A stretch of DNA of 54,588 nt, taken from contig NZ_JAQLEM010000016.1 in assembly GCF_028209885.1 (NCBI RefSeq), positions 1-54,588 on the forward strand, written 5' to 3'. How positions within the stretch are numbered: the first letter of the stretch is position 1; each line of letters begins with the position of its first letter. This document shows, in pieces, positions 16,331 through 24,489 of this stretch. The notes beneath the pieces are model-generated. The model saw only the letters and a list, made by a program, of their open reading frames with translations. It was not told the DNA's origin and did not search any database. Origin of the DNA: Collinsella aerofaciens (lineage in GTDB: Bacteria; Actinomycetota; Coriobacteriia; Coriobacteriales; Coriobacteriaceae). A program made the position numbers and the translations under genes.

Positions 16331-16385
16331 AGGAGACTCCTTGTGCTCGTGGGTAACGATAAGAATGAATACTACTAGAACAAGA

Positions 16386-16425
16386 AAACCACCACAAAGG
16401 TGCCTGTCCCCTTTGTGGTGGTTTT
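16386..16425. repeat. CCACCACAAAGG hairpin element, copy 6
   Basis: Perfect 15-bp stem AAACCACCACAAAGG / CCTTTGTGGTGGTTT (16386-16400, 16410-16424), loop TGCCTGTCC, then further T. It lies between the HD-domain gene and the CarD-like gene and could end transcription from the CarD-like side only in part, since its T-run is on the plus strand. Confidence 0.92.
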
Positions 16426-16438
16426 TGGCGCGGTTGGG

Positions 16439-16924
16439 TTAGTTGAGGGCGGCTTGGGCTAGGCGGGCTTCGGCGTCCTCCTCGGTGACGCCCAAGGCCA
16501 CGGCGAACTCCTCGATGGAGCGGCGCTTGGCTTCCTTGAGTACGCGCATGTAGTAGGAGCTGGGCTTTTTATCAGCTTCCTCGGCCTGGCGAATGCGGTG
16601 CATCATGGTCTTTGCCACGCGGACCGTCTCGGGCGCACCCAGCTTGAGCTGCTGCTTAAAGTGCGTCTCCTCAAGTGAGCTGTTGCGCTCGGTGAAGGTG
16701 TCGCACTCCAGCTCGTCATAGTGGCTCAGCAGGTGCTCGGCATCTTGCTGAGAGATGGCGGCGTGCAAACGATCGGCCTGCGCCACGGGGTACATGAGGA
16801 TCGTCTGCGCATGTCCCTGCTTGGTCTCGAGCAGCAGCATGGGCTGCGGCGTGTCGTCCCTAAAACCGACGACGGTGCAGACTCCCTGACCCGGATGAAT
16901 GACGTGTTGACCGATTGAGAACAT
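16439..16924 (-). CDS. CarD-like transcriptional regulator
   Basis: A 161-residue protein with the CarD/CdnL/TRCF RNA-polymerase-interacting domain at residues 1-60 (MFSIGQHVIHPGQGVCTVVGF, then PMLLLETKQG). The helical C-terminal half carries KPSSYYMRVLKEAKRRSIEEFAVALGVTEEDAE. CarD-type proteins bind the RNA polymerase beta subunit and stabilise open complexes at many promoters, including rRNA promoters. Start ATG 16922-16924 has GGAGG upstream on the minus strand. The gene is divergent from argS across a 342-bp gap. Confidence 0.88.
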   Translation of the reverse strand: MFSIGQHVIHPGQGVCTVVGFRDDTPQPMLLLETKQGHAQTILMYPVAQADRLHAAISQQDAEHLLSHYDELECDTFTERNSSLEETHFKQQLKLGAPETVRVAKTMMHRIRQAEEADKKPSSYYMRVLKEAKRRSIEEFAVALGVTEEDAEARLAQAALN

Positions 16925-17170
16925 GCTACCTCCAACTTATACGAATTTACGTATGTCTAGAATAACACGCTGACGTGCGCAAATTCTCACTTTATGCAGG
17001 AAAAACACACAACTCCGATAGGTAAGAGTATTCGATAACAGACGCAGCTCATTCACACCTTTATGCATTTTCAACGCCTGCATAATCTGCAGGCAGACCG
17101 GCATCTTTGAGTGACTCCATACAAGCTGTAGTCAATTTTGTGCATATGCAATATCGATTGGCTTTACCCT

Positions 17171-17199
17171 GCGACAGTGCCCGTCGCTTGTGATAGAGT
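17171..17199 (+). promoter_or_regulatory. Possible argS promoter in the CarD-argS gap
   Basis: GCGACA at 17171-17176, 17-bp spacer, TAGAGT at 17194-17199. The rest of the 342-bp gap (16925-17266) is AT-richer than the genes. It holds a 7-bp hairpin GCCTGCA/TGCAGGC at 17076-17094. I see no small gene or T-box there. Confidence 0.4.
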
Positions 17200-17266
17200 G
17201 CTACAAACTCTGGCTTTTGCCCTACGAGTGACCAAGAGCTCGGGGGCTTTAACACAAGGAGGATCT

Positions 17267-19120
17267 ATGCCCGAGAAGATTGAAGAGCTGGTACGCGCTG
17301 CGCTTGCTGCGGCCCAGGAGGCCGGCGACCTTTCCGCATTTGAACTTGACGATTGCGCTATCGAGCGACCGGCTGACACTTCTCATGGCGAGTGGACCTC
17401 TACCATGGCCCTGAAGTCCGCCAAGCTGGCCCATTGCGCCCCGCGCAAGATCGCCGAGGCCATCGTTGCCCATATGCCCGAGGACCCCGCGATCGAGAAG
17501 GTCGAGATCGCAGGCCCCGGCTTCATCAACTTCTACCTCTCCGTTGCCGTCAAGAATGCCATCTTTGGCGAGGCTCGCGAGAAGGGTATGGACTTCGCTA
17601 AGTCCAACGTCGGTGGCGGCCTGAAGACCCAGGTCGAGTTCGTCTCCGCCAACCCCGTCGGCCCCATGCACATCGGCCATGGCCGCTGGGCCGCTCTGGG
17701 CGACTCCCTTTGCCGCGTTATGGACCACGCCGGTTACGACATCCAGCGTGAGTTCTACATCAACGACCACGGCTCTCAGATGAACACCTTCGGCAACTCC
17801 ATCAGCACGCGCTATATGCAGCTTGCCGACATCATCGCCAAGCAGGGCGTGGATATCGATGAGGCTCACAAGCTGCTGATCGCCGACCGCGACGCCTTTG
17901 TTGCCGACGAGAACGACGAACACCCCGAGACCCATCCGTATCAGGACAACTTTGCCGAGACTCTGGGCAAGGACTCCTACGGCGGCGACTACATCATCGA
18001 CGAGGCTGCCGAGTTCTGGCGCACCGACGGCGATAAGTGGGTCAACGCCGATCCGCAGGAGCGCATGGAGAGCTTCCGCGAGCGCGGCTATGTGAAGATG
18101 GTCGACAACATGCGCGACCTCTGCCACGCCGTCAATTGCGACTTCGATCGTTGGTACTCCGAGCGTTCGCTGTACGTGAAGGACACCGAGGGCGAGACCG
18201 CCGGCACCTCTGCCGTCGACCGCGCTTTTGAGAAGCTCGACAAGATGGGCTACCTCTACACCAAGGACGGCGCTCTGTGGTTCCGTTCCACCGATCTGGG
18301 CGACGACAAGGACCGCGTGCTGATCAAGTCCGACGGCGAGTACACCTACTTTGCCTCCGACGTCGCCTATCACTGGGATAAGTTCCAGCGCGTCGACCAC
18401 GTCATCGACATCTGGGGCGCCGACCACCACGGCTACATCGAGCGCGTCCGCTGCGTCTGCGACGCTCTGGGTTACCCCGGCAAGTTTGAGGTTCTGCTGG
18501 GCCAGCTCGTCAACCTGCTGCGCAACGGCAAGCCCGTCCGTATGTCCAAGCGCAAGGGCACCATGGTGACCCTGCAGGAGCTCGTCGACGAGGTCGGCTC
18601 CGACGCTGCCCGTTACACGCTCATCTCCAAGAGCTCCAACCAGATGGTCGACTTCGATATCGAGGCCGTCAAGAAGCGCGACAACTCCAACCCGGTGTAC
18701 TACGTGCAGTACGCTCACGCCCGCGTGTGCTCCATTCTGCGCCGTGCCGCCGACGTTACGCCCGAGCAGGCTGACGAGATGGGCATGAAGGCCGTCGCCG
18801 CCAAGGCTATCGGTGAGAACGTCGATTACTCGCTGCTGACCGACCCGACCGAGCTCGCCCTTTCGCGTAAGCTCAACGAGCTCACCGACCTCATCGCCAG
18901 CTGCGCTCGCGACCGCGCCCCGTTCCGTCTGACGCACTTTGCCGAGGAACTCGCCGGCGACTTCCACAGCTTCTACGCTGCCTGCCAGGTTCTGCCGAGC
19001 GAGGGCCGTCCCGTCGACCCCGAGCTTTCGCGCGCCCGTCTGGCCGCTTGCGATGCCGTTCGCGTGACGCTCGCCCTGGTGCTCACCCTCGTTGGCGTTT
19101 CCGCGCCCGAGCAGATGTAA
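17267..19120 (+). CDS. argS: Arginyl-tRNA synthetase
   Basis: Class I synthetase that charges tRNA-Arg. The 617-residue protein has the N-terminal additional domain, the HIGH motif in SANPVGPMHIGHGRWAALGD near residue 125-145, the KMSKS equivalent VRMSKRKGTMV, and a C-terminal anticodon-binding helical domain starting near PVYYVQYAHARVCSI. AAGGAGG lies 6 bases before ATG 17267; the frame is open upstream without a site. Length is slightly above the usual 550-590. Confidence 0.96.
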   Translation: MPEKIEELVRAALAAAQEAGDLSAFELDDCAIERPADTSHGEWTSTMALKSAKLAHCAPRKIAEAIVAHMPEDPAIEKVEIAGPGFINFYLSVAVKNAIFGEAREKGMDFAKSNVGGGLKTQVEFVSANPVGPMHIGHGRWAALGDSLCRVMDHAGYDIQREFYINDHGSQMNTFGNSISTRYMQLADIIAKQGVDIDEAHKLLIADRDAFVADENDEHPETHPYQDNFAETLGKDSYGGDYIIDEAAEFWRTDGDKWVNADPQERMESFRERGYVKMVDNMRDLCHAVNCDFDRWYSERSLYVKDTEGETAGTSAVDRAFEKLDKMGYLYTKDGALWFRSTDLGDDKDRVLIKSDGEYTYFASDVAYHWDKFQRVDHVIDIWGADHHGYIERVRCVCDALGYPGKFEVLLGQLVNLLRNGKPVRMSKRKGTMVTLQELVDEVGSDAARYTLISKSSNQMVDFDIEAVKKRDNSNPVYYVQYAHARVCSILRRAADVTPEQADEMGMKAVAAKAIGENVDYSLLTDPTELALSRKLNELTDLIASCARDRAPFRLTHFAEELAGDFHSFYAACQVLPSEGRPVDPELSRARLAACDAVRVTLALVLTLVGVSAPEQM

Positions 19121-19166
19121 TCATCGAGTCATTTGACCGTACAGACTTGGTTTAACTAAGCCTTGA

Positions 19167-19199
19167 AAGCCCGATCTCCCACGGAGGTCGGGCTTTTTT
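19167..19199 (+). terminator. Terminator of argS
   Basis: AAGCCCGATCTCC (19167-19179) pairs with GGAGGTCGGGCTT (19183-19195), one T-G pair, followed by a run of six T. Confidence 0.92.
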
Positions 19200-19243
19200 G
19201 CAAACGCCGACGTATTGACGAATTTGGAACTGCTGGAAATACG

Positions 19244-19393
19244 AAACTATGTCGATTTACTACGATGAATTGAGGTATTCCAACCACGCCGGCTTTTCGC
19301 TAAAAAGTGCAAGGCATCTACCTGCGGTTTTAGTTCAACAAGTTTCGGAGTGGTCGCGGTTGAGCGATTCATCGTAGTAAACCGCCATAGTTT
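19244..19393. repeat. 150-bp element bounded by inverted repeats (MITE-like)
   Basis: The left arm at 19244-19271 (AAACTATG, then TTTACTACGATGAAT) matches the complement of the right arm at 19366-19393 (ATTCATCGTAGTAAA, then CATAGTTT), apart from four central mismatches. A second inner pair links CAACCACGCC and GGTCGCGGTTG. There is no reading frame inside. It sits between argS and rho. Confidence 0.65.
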
Positions 19394-19428
19394 TGGCGGA
19401 GGCAGTCAGATTTGTGGGTGTTAAACCA

Positions 19429-19475
19429 AAGAGTGTCCCTTTTGACTAGTCGTTTAAGAACGTCCCCAATGACTA
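19429..19475. repeat. GGGGACGTTCTT-type dispersed element, copy 2
   Basis: AGTGTCCCTTTTGACTAGTC followed by GTTTAAGAACGTCCCCAATGAC. Read as the complement, GGGGACGTTCTT and GGGACACT match the element at 12781-12843, while the middle differs. It lies just before the rho promoter. Confidence 0.5.
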
Positions 19476-19477
19476 AG

Positions 19478-19505
19478 TTGCAGGTGGCGGCGGTTGTGTT
19501 ACACT
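19478..19505 (+). promoter_or_regulatory. Possible rho promoter
   Basis: TTGCAG at 19478-19483, 16-bp spacer, TACACT at 19500-19505. The leader would be about 137 nt, with small hairpins CCGTC/GACGG and CCCTG/CAGGG. Long leaders are common for autoregulated rho genes. Confidence 0.45.
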
Positions 19506-19649
19506 AACGCTGCGTATATGACGCAAATATCTCGATACAGATCAATGATGTCCGTCGGTATTTGACGGAGCTAGACCGTTTAGCCGCCCTGAAGGTTTAT
19601 GCAGGGAGCATGTGATCACAGGGCTTGAAAAGAAAGTTGAGCAAACACT

Positions 19650-22205
19650 GTGTCTGATCAACAGCAAGAAAACGAAATAACGACGACGCAGACCGCTCCC
19701 GCTGCACCGGTTGCGTCGGACCAGGTCGCGGCGCCCGCGCAAGCCTCGGCTCCTGAGACGCCTAAGGCTGCTTCGACGCCTACGCCTGCAGCGGCTGAGA
19801 AGGCCGTGCCTGCAACTGGTGAGGAGGCTGCTCCGGCAAAGCCCAAGCGTACGCGCCGCACGACCAAGCCTGCTGCTGACGGCGAGGAGGTCACCAAGCC
19901 CAAGCGCCGTACCACGCGCACGACGCGCGCCAAGCGCACCGTTGCAGCTGACTCCTCGGCGCCGATTTCCGATGAGGTCGCGCAGGCACGTGCGTTGGCG
20001 CAGATTAGCGAGGCTCAGGTGGTGCGCGCCCGCCGTCGTGCTGCCGAGCGCGAGGCCGCGGCTCTGACCGAGTTTGCAGCCCCGTCTGTGCCCGAGACCC
20101 CTGCCGCCGACCAACCGACCGAGAAGCCGGCACCGCGCACACGCCGTCGCACGGCTGCTAAGGCCGAGCAGGTTGCTGAACAGGTAACCCCCGAGCTCAC
20201 TGAGGCTTCGGTCCGTTCCGCGGCAGGGGAGGGCGCATCGCCAACTGAGCCCGCTGCGCCTGTCGAGGCCAGCGAAGTTCCCGTTGTCGATCCGGCTTTG
20301 CGCCCGCACCGTCGCGGTCGCAAGCCCAAGGCCTTCGTCGAGGCAGAGAAGGCCGCAGCCGCAGCCGCAGCTGCTCGGGATGCTGCGGCGACCGCCGAGT
20401 CTGCAACCGCTGCCGATGCACCCGTTCAGGATGCTGCGACTTCCGAGGCCGCTCCCGCCGATGTCGAGCCCGCCGACGTCCGTCCAGGTCGCAGCCGTCG
20501 CACTGCTGTTAAACGCACGTCCAAGGCTAAGGCCGCCAAGAAGGGTACGTCCGAGGATTCCGACGAGACGACCGCCGATGCATCGACTGATGCCGCCGAG
20601 CCCCAGGACGTCGAACAGCCTGCGTCCGAGAAGCCCAAGCGCGGTCGTAAGAAGTCCGCTAAGGCCAAGGCGTCCGAGCAGCAGGCTGATGTCGAAGCGC
20701 AGGTCGATTCCGGCGCCGAGGCCAATGACGCCGCTAAGGCCAATGCCGACGCCGCCGCAACCGATGACGCCGCGCCCGCTGAGGCCGATGACAACGCTCG
20801 CCCCAACCGTCGCCAGCACAAGCGCAACGACGAGCGCAACGAGCGCAAGGACGACCGCAACAACGACCGTCGCAACCGCCAGCGCGATCGCAAGCAGCGC
20901 AACAAGGAGCGTAATGCCGCCCCCACCGAACCCACGCTTTCGCGCGAGGAACTCGCTGCCATGAAGGTCGCCGAGCTGCGCGAGAAGGCCAAGGAGTTCG
21001 AGATCGAGACGACCGGCAAGAAGAAAGCCGAGCTTGTCGAGGAGATCTACACCACTGCCGCAAAGGCCGAGGGCTTCCGTGATATCAAGGGTATCCTGCA
21101 GATTCGCCCGGACAGTTCCGGCATCATCCACGCCCACGGTTACATGAAGTCCAACGACGACGCCTTCGTGCCCGCCTACCTCATCCGCTCCGCGCGCCTG
21201 CGCACGGGCGACGTTATCGAGGGCTCGCTGCGTCCTTCGCGCGGCGGCGACAAGCGCGCCGGCCTCGCCAAAATCACGACCGTCAACGGTCTGGACCCCG
21301 AGCAGATTCGCAACCGTCCCAAGTTCGGCGACCTCACCCCGGTCTATCCCAATGAGCCGCTGCGCATGGAGCACGGCAAGGACTCCATTACCGGTCGCGC
21401 CATCGACATCGTGTCGCCGATCGGCAAGGGTCAGCGTGGCCTGATCGTGTCCCCGCCCAAGGCCGGCAAGACCACGATCCTCAAGAAGATCTGCCAGTCT
21501 ATCTCGATTAACAACCCCGAGGTGCACCTCATCTGCCTGCTCGTCGACGAGCGCCCCGAAGAGGTCACCGATATGCAGCGTTCCATCAAGGGCGATGTTG
21601 TGGCGTCGACCTTCGATATGCCCGCCGATAACCACACTCGCGTGGCAGAGCTTGTCATCGAGCGCGCCAAGCGCATCGTGGAGCTGGGCGGCGATGTTGT
21701 GGTGGTGCTCGACTCCATCACGCGTCTTGCCCGCGCCTACAACTTGGCGGCGCCCGCCTCAGGCCGCATCCTTTCGGGCGGCGTCGATTCGGCGGCACTG
21801 TATCCTCCCAAGCGCTTCCTGGGTGCAGCCCGTAATATCGAGAACGGTGGCTCGCTCACCATCCTGGCCTCTGCCCTCATCGACACCGGTTCCAAGATGG
21901 ACGAGGTCATCTTTGAGGAGTTCAAGGGCACCGGCAACATGGAGCTTAAGCTCGATCGCGAACTGGCCGACCGCCGCATCTTCCCGGCTATCGACCCCGT
22001 TGCCTCCGGTACGCGTAACGAGGACCTGTTGGTCGACGAGCAGATGCGTCCGTTTGTCTTTGGTCTGCGTCGCATTCTTGCCGGCATGAACAACACCGAG
22101 CGCGCAGCCGCGTCGTTCATTAAGGGTCTTAAAGGCACCAACACCAACCAGGAGTTCCTGGTGCGTTCGGCCAAAAAGCACAGCGACTACGAGCAGACGT
22201 TCTAG
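19650..22205 (+). CDS. rho: Transcription termination factor Rho with a long N-terminal extension
   Basis: Hexameric RNA-dependent ATPase that ends transcription. Of 851 residues, the first 427 or so are low-complexity, rich in Ala, Lys, Arg, Glu and Pro, with RRTTRTTRAKRT-like clusters and an Arg/Asn/Asp-rich stretch (NDERNERKDDRNNDRRNRQR). The Rho N-domain begins near 428 (LSREELAAMKVAELREKAKEF), the RNA-binding cold-shock-like domain follows, and the Walker A SPPKAGKTTILKK is near residue 605. VDERPEEVTDMQR, DSITRLARAYN and the Q/R-loop regions follow. Extensions of this kind are known in high-GC Gram-positive Rho, but this one is about half the protein. Start is GTG 19650 with only a weak AAGAAAG further upstream, so the exact start is less sure. 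Confidence 0.95.
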   Translation: MSDQQQENEITTTQTAPAAPVASDQVAAPAQASAPETPKAASTPTPAAAEKAVPATGEEAAPAKPKRTRRTTKPAADGEEVTKPKRRTTRTTRAKRTVAADSSAPISDEVAQARALAQISEAQVVRARRRAAEREAAALTEFAAPSVPETPAADQPTEKPAPRTRRRTAAKAEQVAEQVTPELTEASVRSAAGEGASPTEPAAPVEASEVPVVDPALRPHRRGRKPKAFVEAEKAAAAAAAARDAAATAESATAADAPVQDAATSEAAPADVEPADVRPGRSRRTAVKRTSKAKAAKKGTSEDSDETTADASTDAAEPQDVEQPASEKPKRGRKKSAKAKASEQQADVEAQVDSGAEANDAAKANADAAATDDAAPAEADDNARPNRRQHKRNDERNERKDDRNNDRRNRQRDRKQRNKERNAAPTEPTLSREELAAMKVAELREKAKEFEIETTGKKKAELVEEIYTTAAKAEGFRDIKGILQIRPDSSGIIHAHGYMKSNDDAFVPAYLIRSARLRTGDVIEGSLRPSRGGDKRAGLAKITTVNGLDPEQIRNRPKFGDLTPVYPNEPLRMEHGKDSITGRAIDIVSPIGKGQRGLIVSPPKAGKTTILKKICQSISINNPEVHLICLLVDERPEEVTDMQRSIKGDVVASTFDMPADNHTRVAELVIERAKRIVELGGDVVVVLDSITRLARAYNLAAPASGRILSGGVDSAALYPPKRFLGAARNIENGGSLTILASALIDTGSKMDEVIFEEFKGTGNMELKLDRELADRRIFPAIDPVASGTRNEDLLVDEQMRPFVFGLRRILAGMNNTERAAASFIKGLKGTNTNQEFLVRSAKKHSDYEQTF

Positions 22206-22243
22206 GCTGTCATCCACGCGCAGCGATAGCCATCAATGCGATA

Positions 22244-22274
22244 AAGGGTCGGGGCTTGCGCCTCGGCCCTTTTC
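22244..22274 (+). terminator. Terminator of rho
   Basis: AAAGGGTCGGGGC and GCCTCGGCCCTTT form a 13-bp stem with two wobble pairs around TTGC, followed by TTTT. Confidence 0.85.
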
Positions 22275-22352
22275 CATATCGCCGCTCCGCGCTTATTTTT
22301 AACCATAAGACCGACGAGCAGCAGGTTTCCCGTTTCAATCCGACATCGTCGC

Positions 22353-22381
22353 TTGCAATCGACGGGGCGGTTTCGCATAAT
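22353..22381 (+). promoter_or_regulatory. Promoter of the acidic membrane protein gene
   Basis: TTGCAA at 22353-22358, 17-bp spacer, CATAAT at 22376-22381. The start near 22388 gives a leader of about 130 nt. The rest of the gap after rho (22206-22517) contains the terminator above and nothing else clear. Confidence 0.7.
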
Positions 22382-22517
22382 AGCTTTTAAGCTTCGCGAC
22401 GGAAAACGCAGATGAAACGAACCATATACCGTTGCTTTGGGGCATAGCCCCGCTTCATCTTCTCTCGCGCAGCCAACTGAATGATGCGATTTGGGTGCTG
22501 GAAGATGGGGAGAGCTC

Positions 22518-23918
22518 ATGGCTTCTTCTGATGCAACACAACGAGCAGTCCTTGCCGGACTTTCGTGCGGGATCGGCCTTGCCGCTCCCGTGGTTATGTA
22601 TGCCGCGACGCTGCCGTTTTCGTCGGTGAACGAGACGGTCGTGGCGGGTGCGGTTCCCTTCGCCGTGGGCGCGGTGGCGGGCGTGGGTATCTATGCCGCC
22701 TCGCTGGGTATCTCCGAGTACCGTGCGCAGCGTGAAGAGCGTCTGTTCCAGCCCGACGCCATGGGCGGTGCCGCCAATCTCAATCAGCATCAAAGCGAAT
22801 TCAAGACCGCCTCGATTCCAGCTCAGCAGCAGGATGCTACTCCTTACGTTGCTGTTTCTGCTTCTCAGGCTCAGTCGGAGCAGTCTACCTCGGCATTCCT
22901 TTCCGGCCTGACTGGTGCGTTCCAGCGCCGTCATGCCGATGATGGTGTCCCTACCATCGCTCGAGCCGCAGATGCTATGGACGAGGACGAGGCTTGGTCC
23001 ATGATCGACAGTATGCTCGACGACGATTCGCCGGTGAGCTGCGACCCTGCACACTCGCGCGACGTCTATCAAGTCGCCATCGACGAGCTCACCAACGGCG
23101 GGCAGACCGGCTCCTTCAATCGCGACGACATCGCCGCCGCGGCGCGTGCCGTGTCGGGCTCCCAGGCCGCCCCTGCGGGCAGCACGGCGGCTTTCGTGGC
23201 ACTCGTTGCCAACGCGGCAGCCAATAACGCCTACAACGCTACCTCGGCGGACGCGAACGCTTCTGCCGACAATTCGTACATTGATGAAGCCATGGCCGCG
23301 GACGAGGAGGCCGTTGCCGCCCGCCGTGCCGCCGAAAGCTCGCTGTGGGGCGCTCCTGCCCAGCAACAGGCGGCTGAGGCTGCGCCGTACAATGCAAACC
23401 TCGCCAGCATGCCTATCATCTCCGGTGCCGCGGACATCGATCTCGATGACCTCGATGAGCCTGCAGCCATCACCGCATCGATTGATGCCCAAGATCGCAT
23501 CGACACCGGCGACCTTCCGGACGCCTCGCTCGAGGTTGATGTCCCCATGGCCGATTACACGGGCCACGAGGACATGTGGGCCGCCGCCACCGCGATTCTG
23601 GATGAGATTGACGAGCCCGCTCCTGTTGTAGCGCCCGCTCCCGTCGCTGCCCCTCAGCCTGCTGCCCCCGCCTATGTCGGCCGTCACAGCGCTGTGTTCC
23701 CCGAGGATACCGCCCGCATCTCGCGCGAGAGCATCGAGCGGGCCGAGGCTATTGCCGCCGGCATTATGGAAAATCGTCGTCACGAGCGCGTCAATCAGAT
23801 CCTCGAGGAAGAGATCGAGCGCCTACAGTCCTCTACCGCCAAGCGTACGGGCCGTGCTTATCTGAGCGTTATCGAGGGCGGTACCGCCAGCTTCGCGCCG
23901 CTCCGCGCGGAGGCATAA
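22518..23918 (+). CDS. Membrane-anchored acidic Ala-rich protein of unknown function
   Basis: A 466-residue protein I do not recognise. Two hydrophobic segments lie at the N-terminus (about residues 10-33 and 42-64: VLAGLSCGIGLAAPVVMYA and AGAVPFAVGAVAGVGIYAASL). About 330 residues rich in Ala, Asp, Glu, Ser and Pro follow, predicted disordered and acidic. The C-terminal part looks more ordered: ARISRESIERAEAIAAGIME, then a charged helix ERVNQILEEEIERLQSS and GRAYLSVIEGG. GGGGAG precedes ATG 22518. VanZ starts 7 bp after the stop, so the two are likely co-transcribed. A membrane-tethered scaffold is one possible reading. Confidence 0.8.
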   Translation: MASSDATQRAVLAGLSCGIGLAAPVVMYAATLPFSSVNETVVAGAVPFAVGAVAGVGIYAASLGISEYRAQREERLFQPDAMGGAANLNQHQSEFKTASIPAQQQDATPYVAVSASQAQSEQSTSAFLSGLTGAFQRRHADDGVPTIARAADAMDEDEAWSMIDSMLDDDSPVSCDPAHSRDVYQVAIDELTNGGQTGSFNRDDIAAAARAVSGSQAAPAGSTAAFVALVANAAANNAYNATSADANASADNSYIDEAMAADEEAVAARRAAESSLWGAPAQQQAAEAAPYNANLASMPIISGAADIDLDDLDEPAAITASIDAQDRIDTGDLPDASLEVDVPMADYTGHEDMWAAATAILDEIDEPAPVVAPAPVAAPQPAAPAYVGRHSAVFPEDTARISRESIERAEAIAAGIMENRRHERVNQILEEEIERLQSSTAKRTGRAYLSVIEGGTASFAPLRAEA

Positions 23919-23925
23919 CTTCTGC

Positions 23926-24375
23926 ATGGTTAAGATCAATCGAAAATGGGCGGTTGTAACCTGCCTGATGGCGCTCTTGATCTGGGGCAATTCGCTGGTT
24001 CCCGGCTCGGGGTCGGGCTCGCTGAGCCAAACGGTCATGGAAGCTATCCGCGGTTTCCTGCACGGCGTGGGACTTCCATATGAATGGGTGACTAACTTTG
24101 TTGTTCGCAAGTGTGCGCATTTTACCGAGTATATGGTGCTCGGCATCCTGGCAACGCACGCTTTTGATTTTGAGGGCCGGCGCACCTTTGACGTGCTGCT
24201 GCCCACGGCGGTGTTCCTGCTGCTGATTCCCTCGATCGACGAGACGATTCAGCTCTTTGTGCCGGGACGCGCCGGCATGATCACCGATGTGATGATCGAC
24301 TGCTGTGGAGCGGCAACGGGCGTTGTGCTCCGATATCTCTTACAGTCGCTGATGTACGCCAAAAAGGCCGCCTAG
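23926..24375 (+). CDS. VanZ-family membrane protein
   Basis: A 149-residue protein with four hydrophobic segments and the VanZ signatures: NSLVPGSGSG after the first helix, VRKCAHFTEYMVLGILA and SIDETIQLFVPGRAGMITDV. VanZ gives low-level teicoplanin resistance in enterococci, but most family members are of unknown role in the envelope. The gene follows the acidic membrane protein by 7 bp. Its stop codon lies inside the stem of the following terminator. Confidence 0.9.
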   Translation: MVKINRKWAVVTCLMALLIWGNSLVPGSGSGSLSQTVMEAIRGFLHGVGLPYEWVTNFVVRKCAHFTEYMVLGILATHAFDFEGRRTFDVLLPTAVFLLLIPSIDETIQLFVPGRAGMITDVMIDCCGAATGVVLRYLLQSLMYAKKAA

Positions 24376-24407
24376 GACGTATTGTTTGGTCCTAGGCGGC
24401 CTTTTTT
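24361..24407. terminator. Bidirectional terminator between vanZ-like and ROK kinase genes
   Basis: AAAAAGGCCGCCTAGGAC (24361-24378) and its complement GTCCTAGGCGGCCTTTTTT (24389-24407) form an 18-bp stem. T-runs are present in both directions. It serves the convergent genes on both sides. Confidence 0.93.
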
Positions 24408-24489
24408 ATTTGAGGGCTTATATGGGGCGTGGTGGCGTCGTTCCGTAGGTTGGATTTGCCGAGCGCGCCACGCCCTGTGGGTGCGTCTG

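Noticed and set aside
1914..16425. The CCACCACAAAGG hairpins as plain rho-independent terminators
   Set aside because: Some copies could terminate, but both orientations occur at similar positions and the loop is nearly fixed, so terminator alone does not explain them. I kept them as repeats.
19542..21635. 697-codon minus-strand open frame opposite the rho extension
   Set aside because: A low-complexity Leu/Gly/Arg/Ser product created by the complement of an Ala/Lys/Glu-rich coding region. No start signal and it crosses the rho start.
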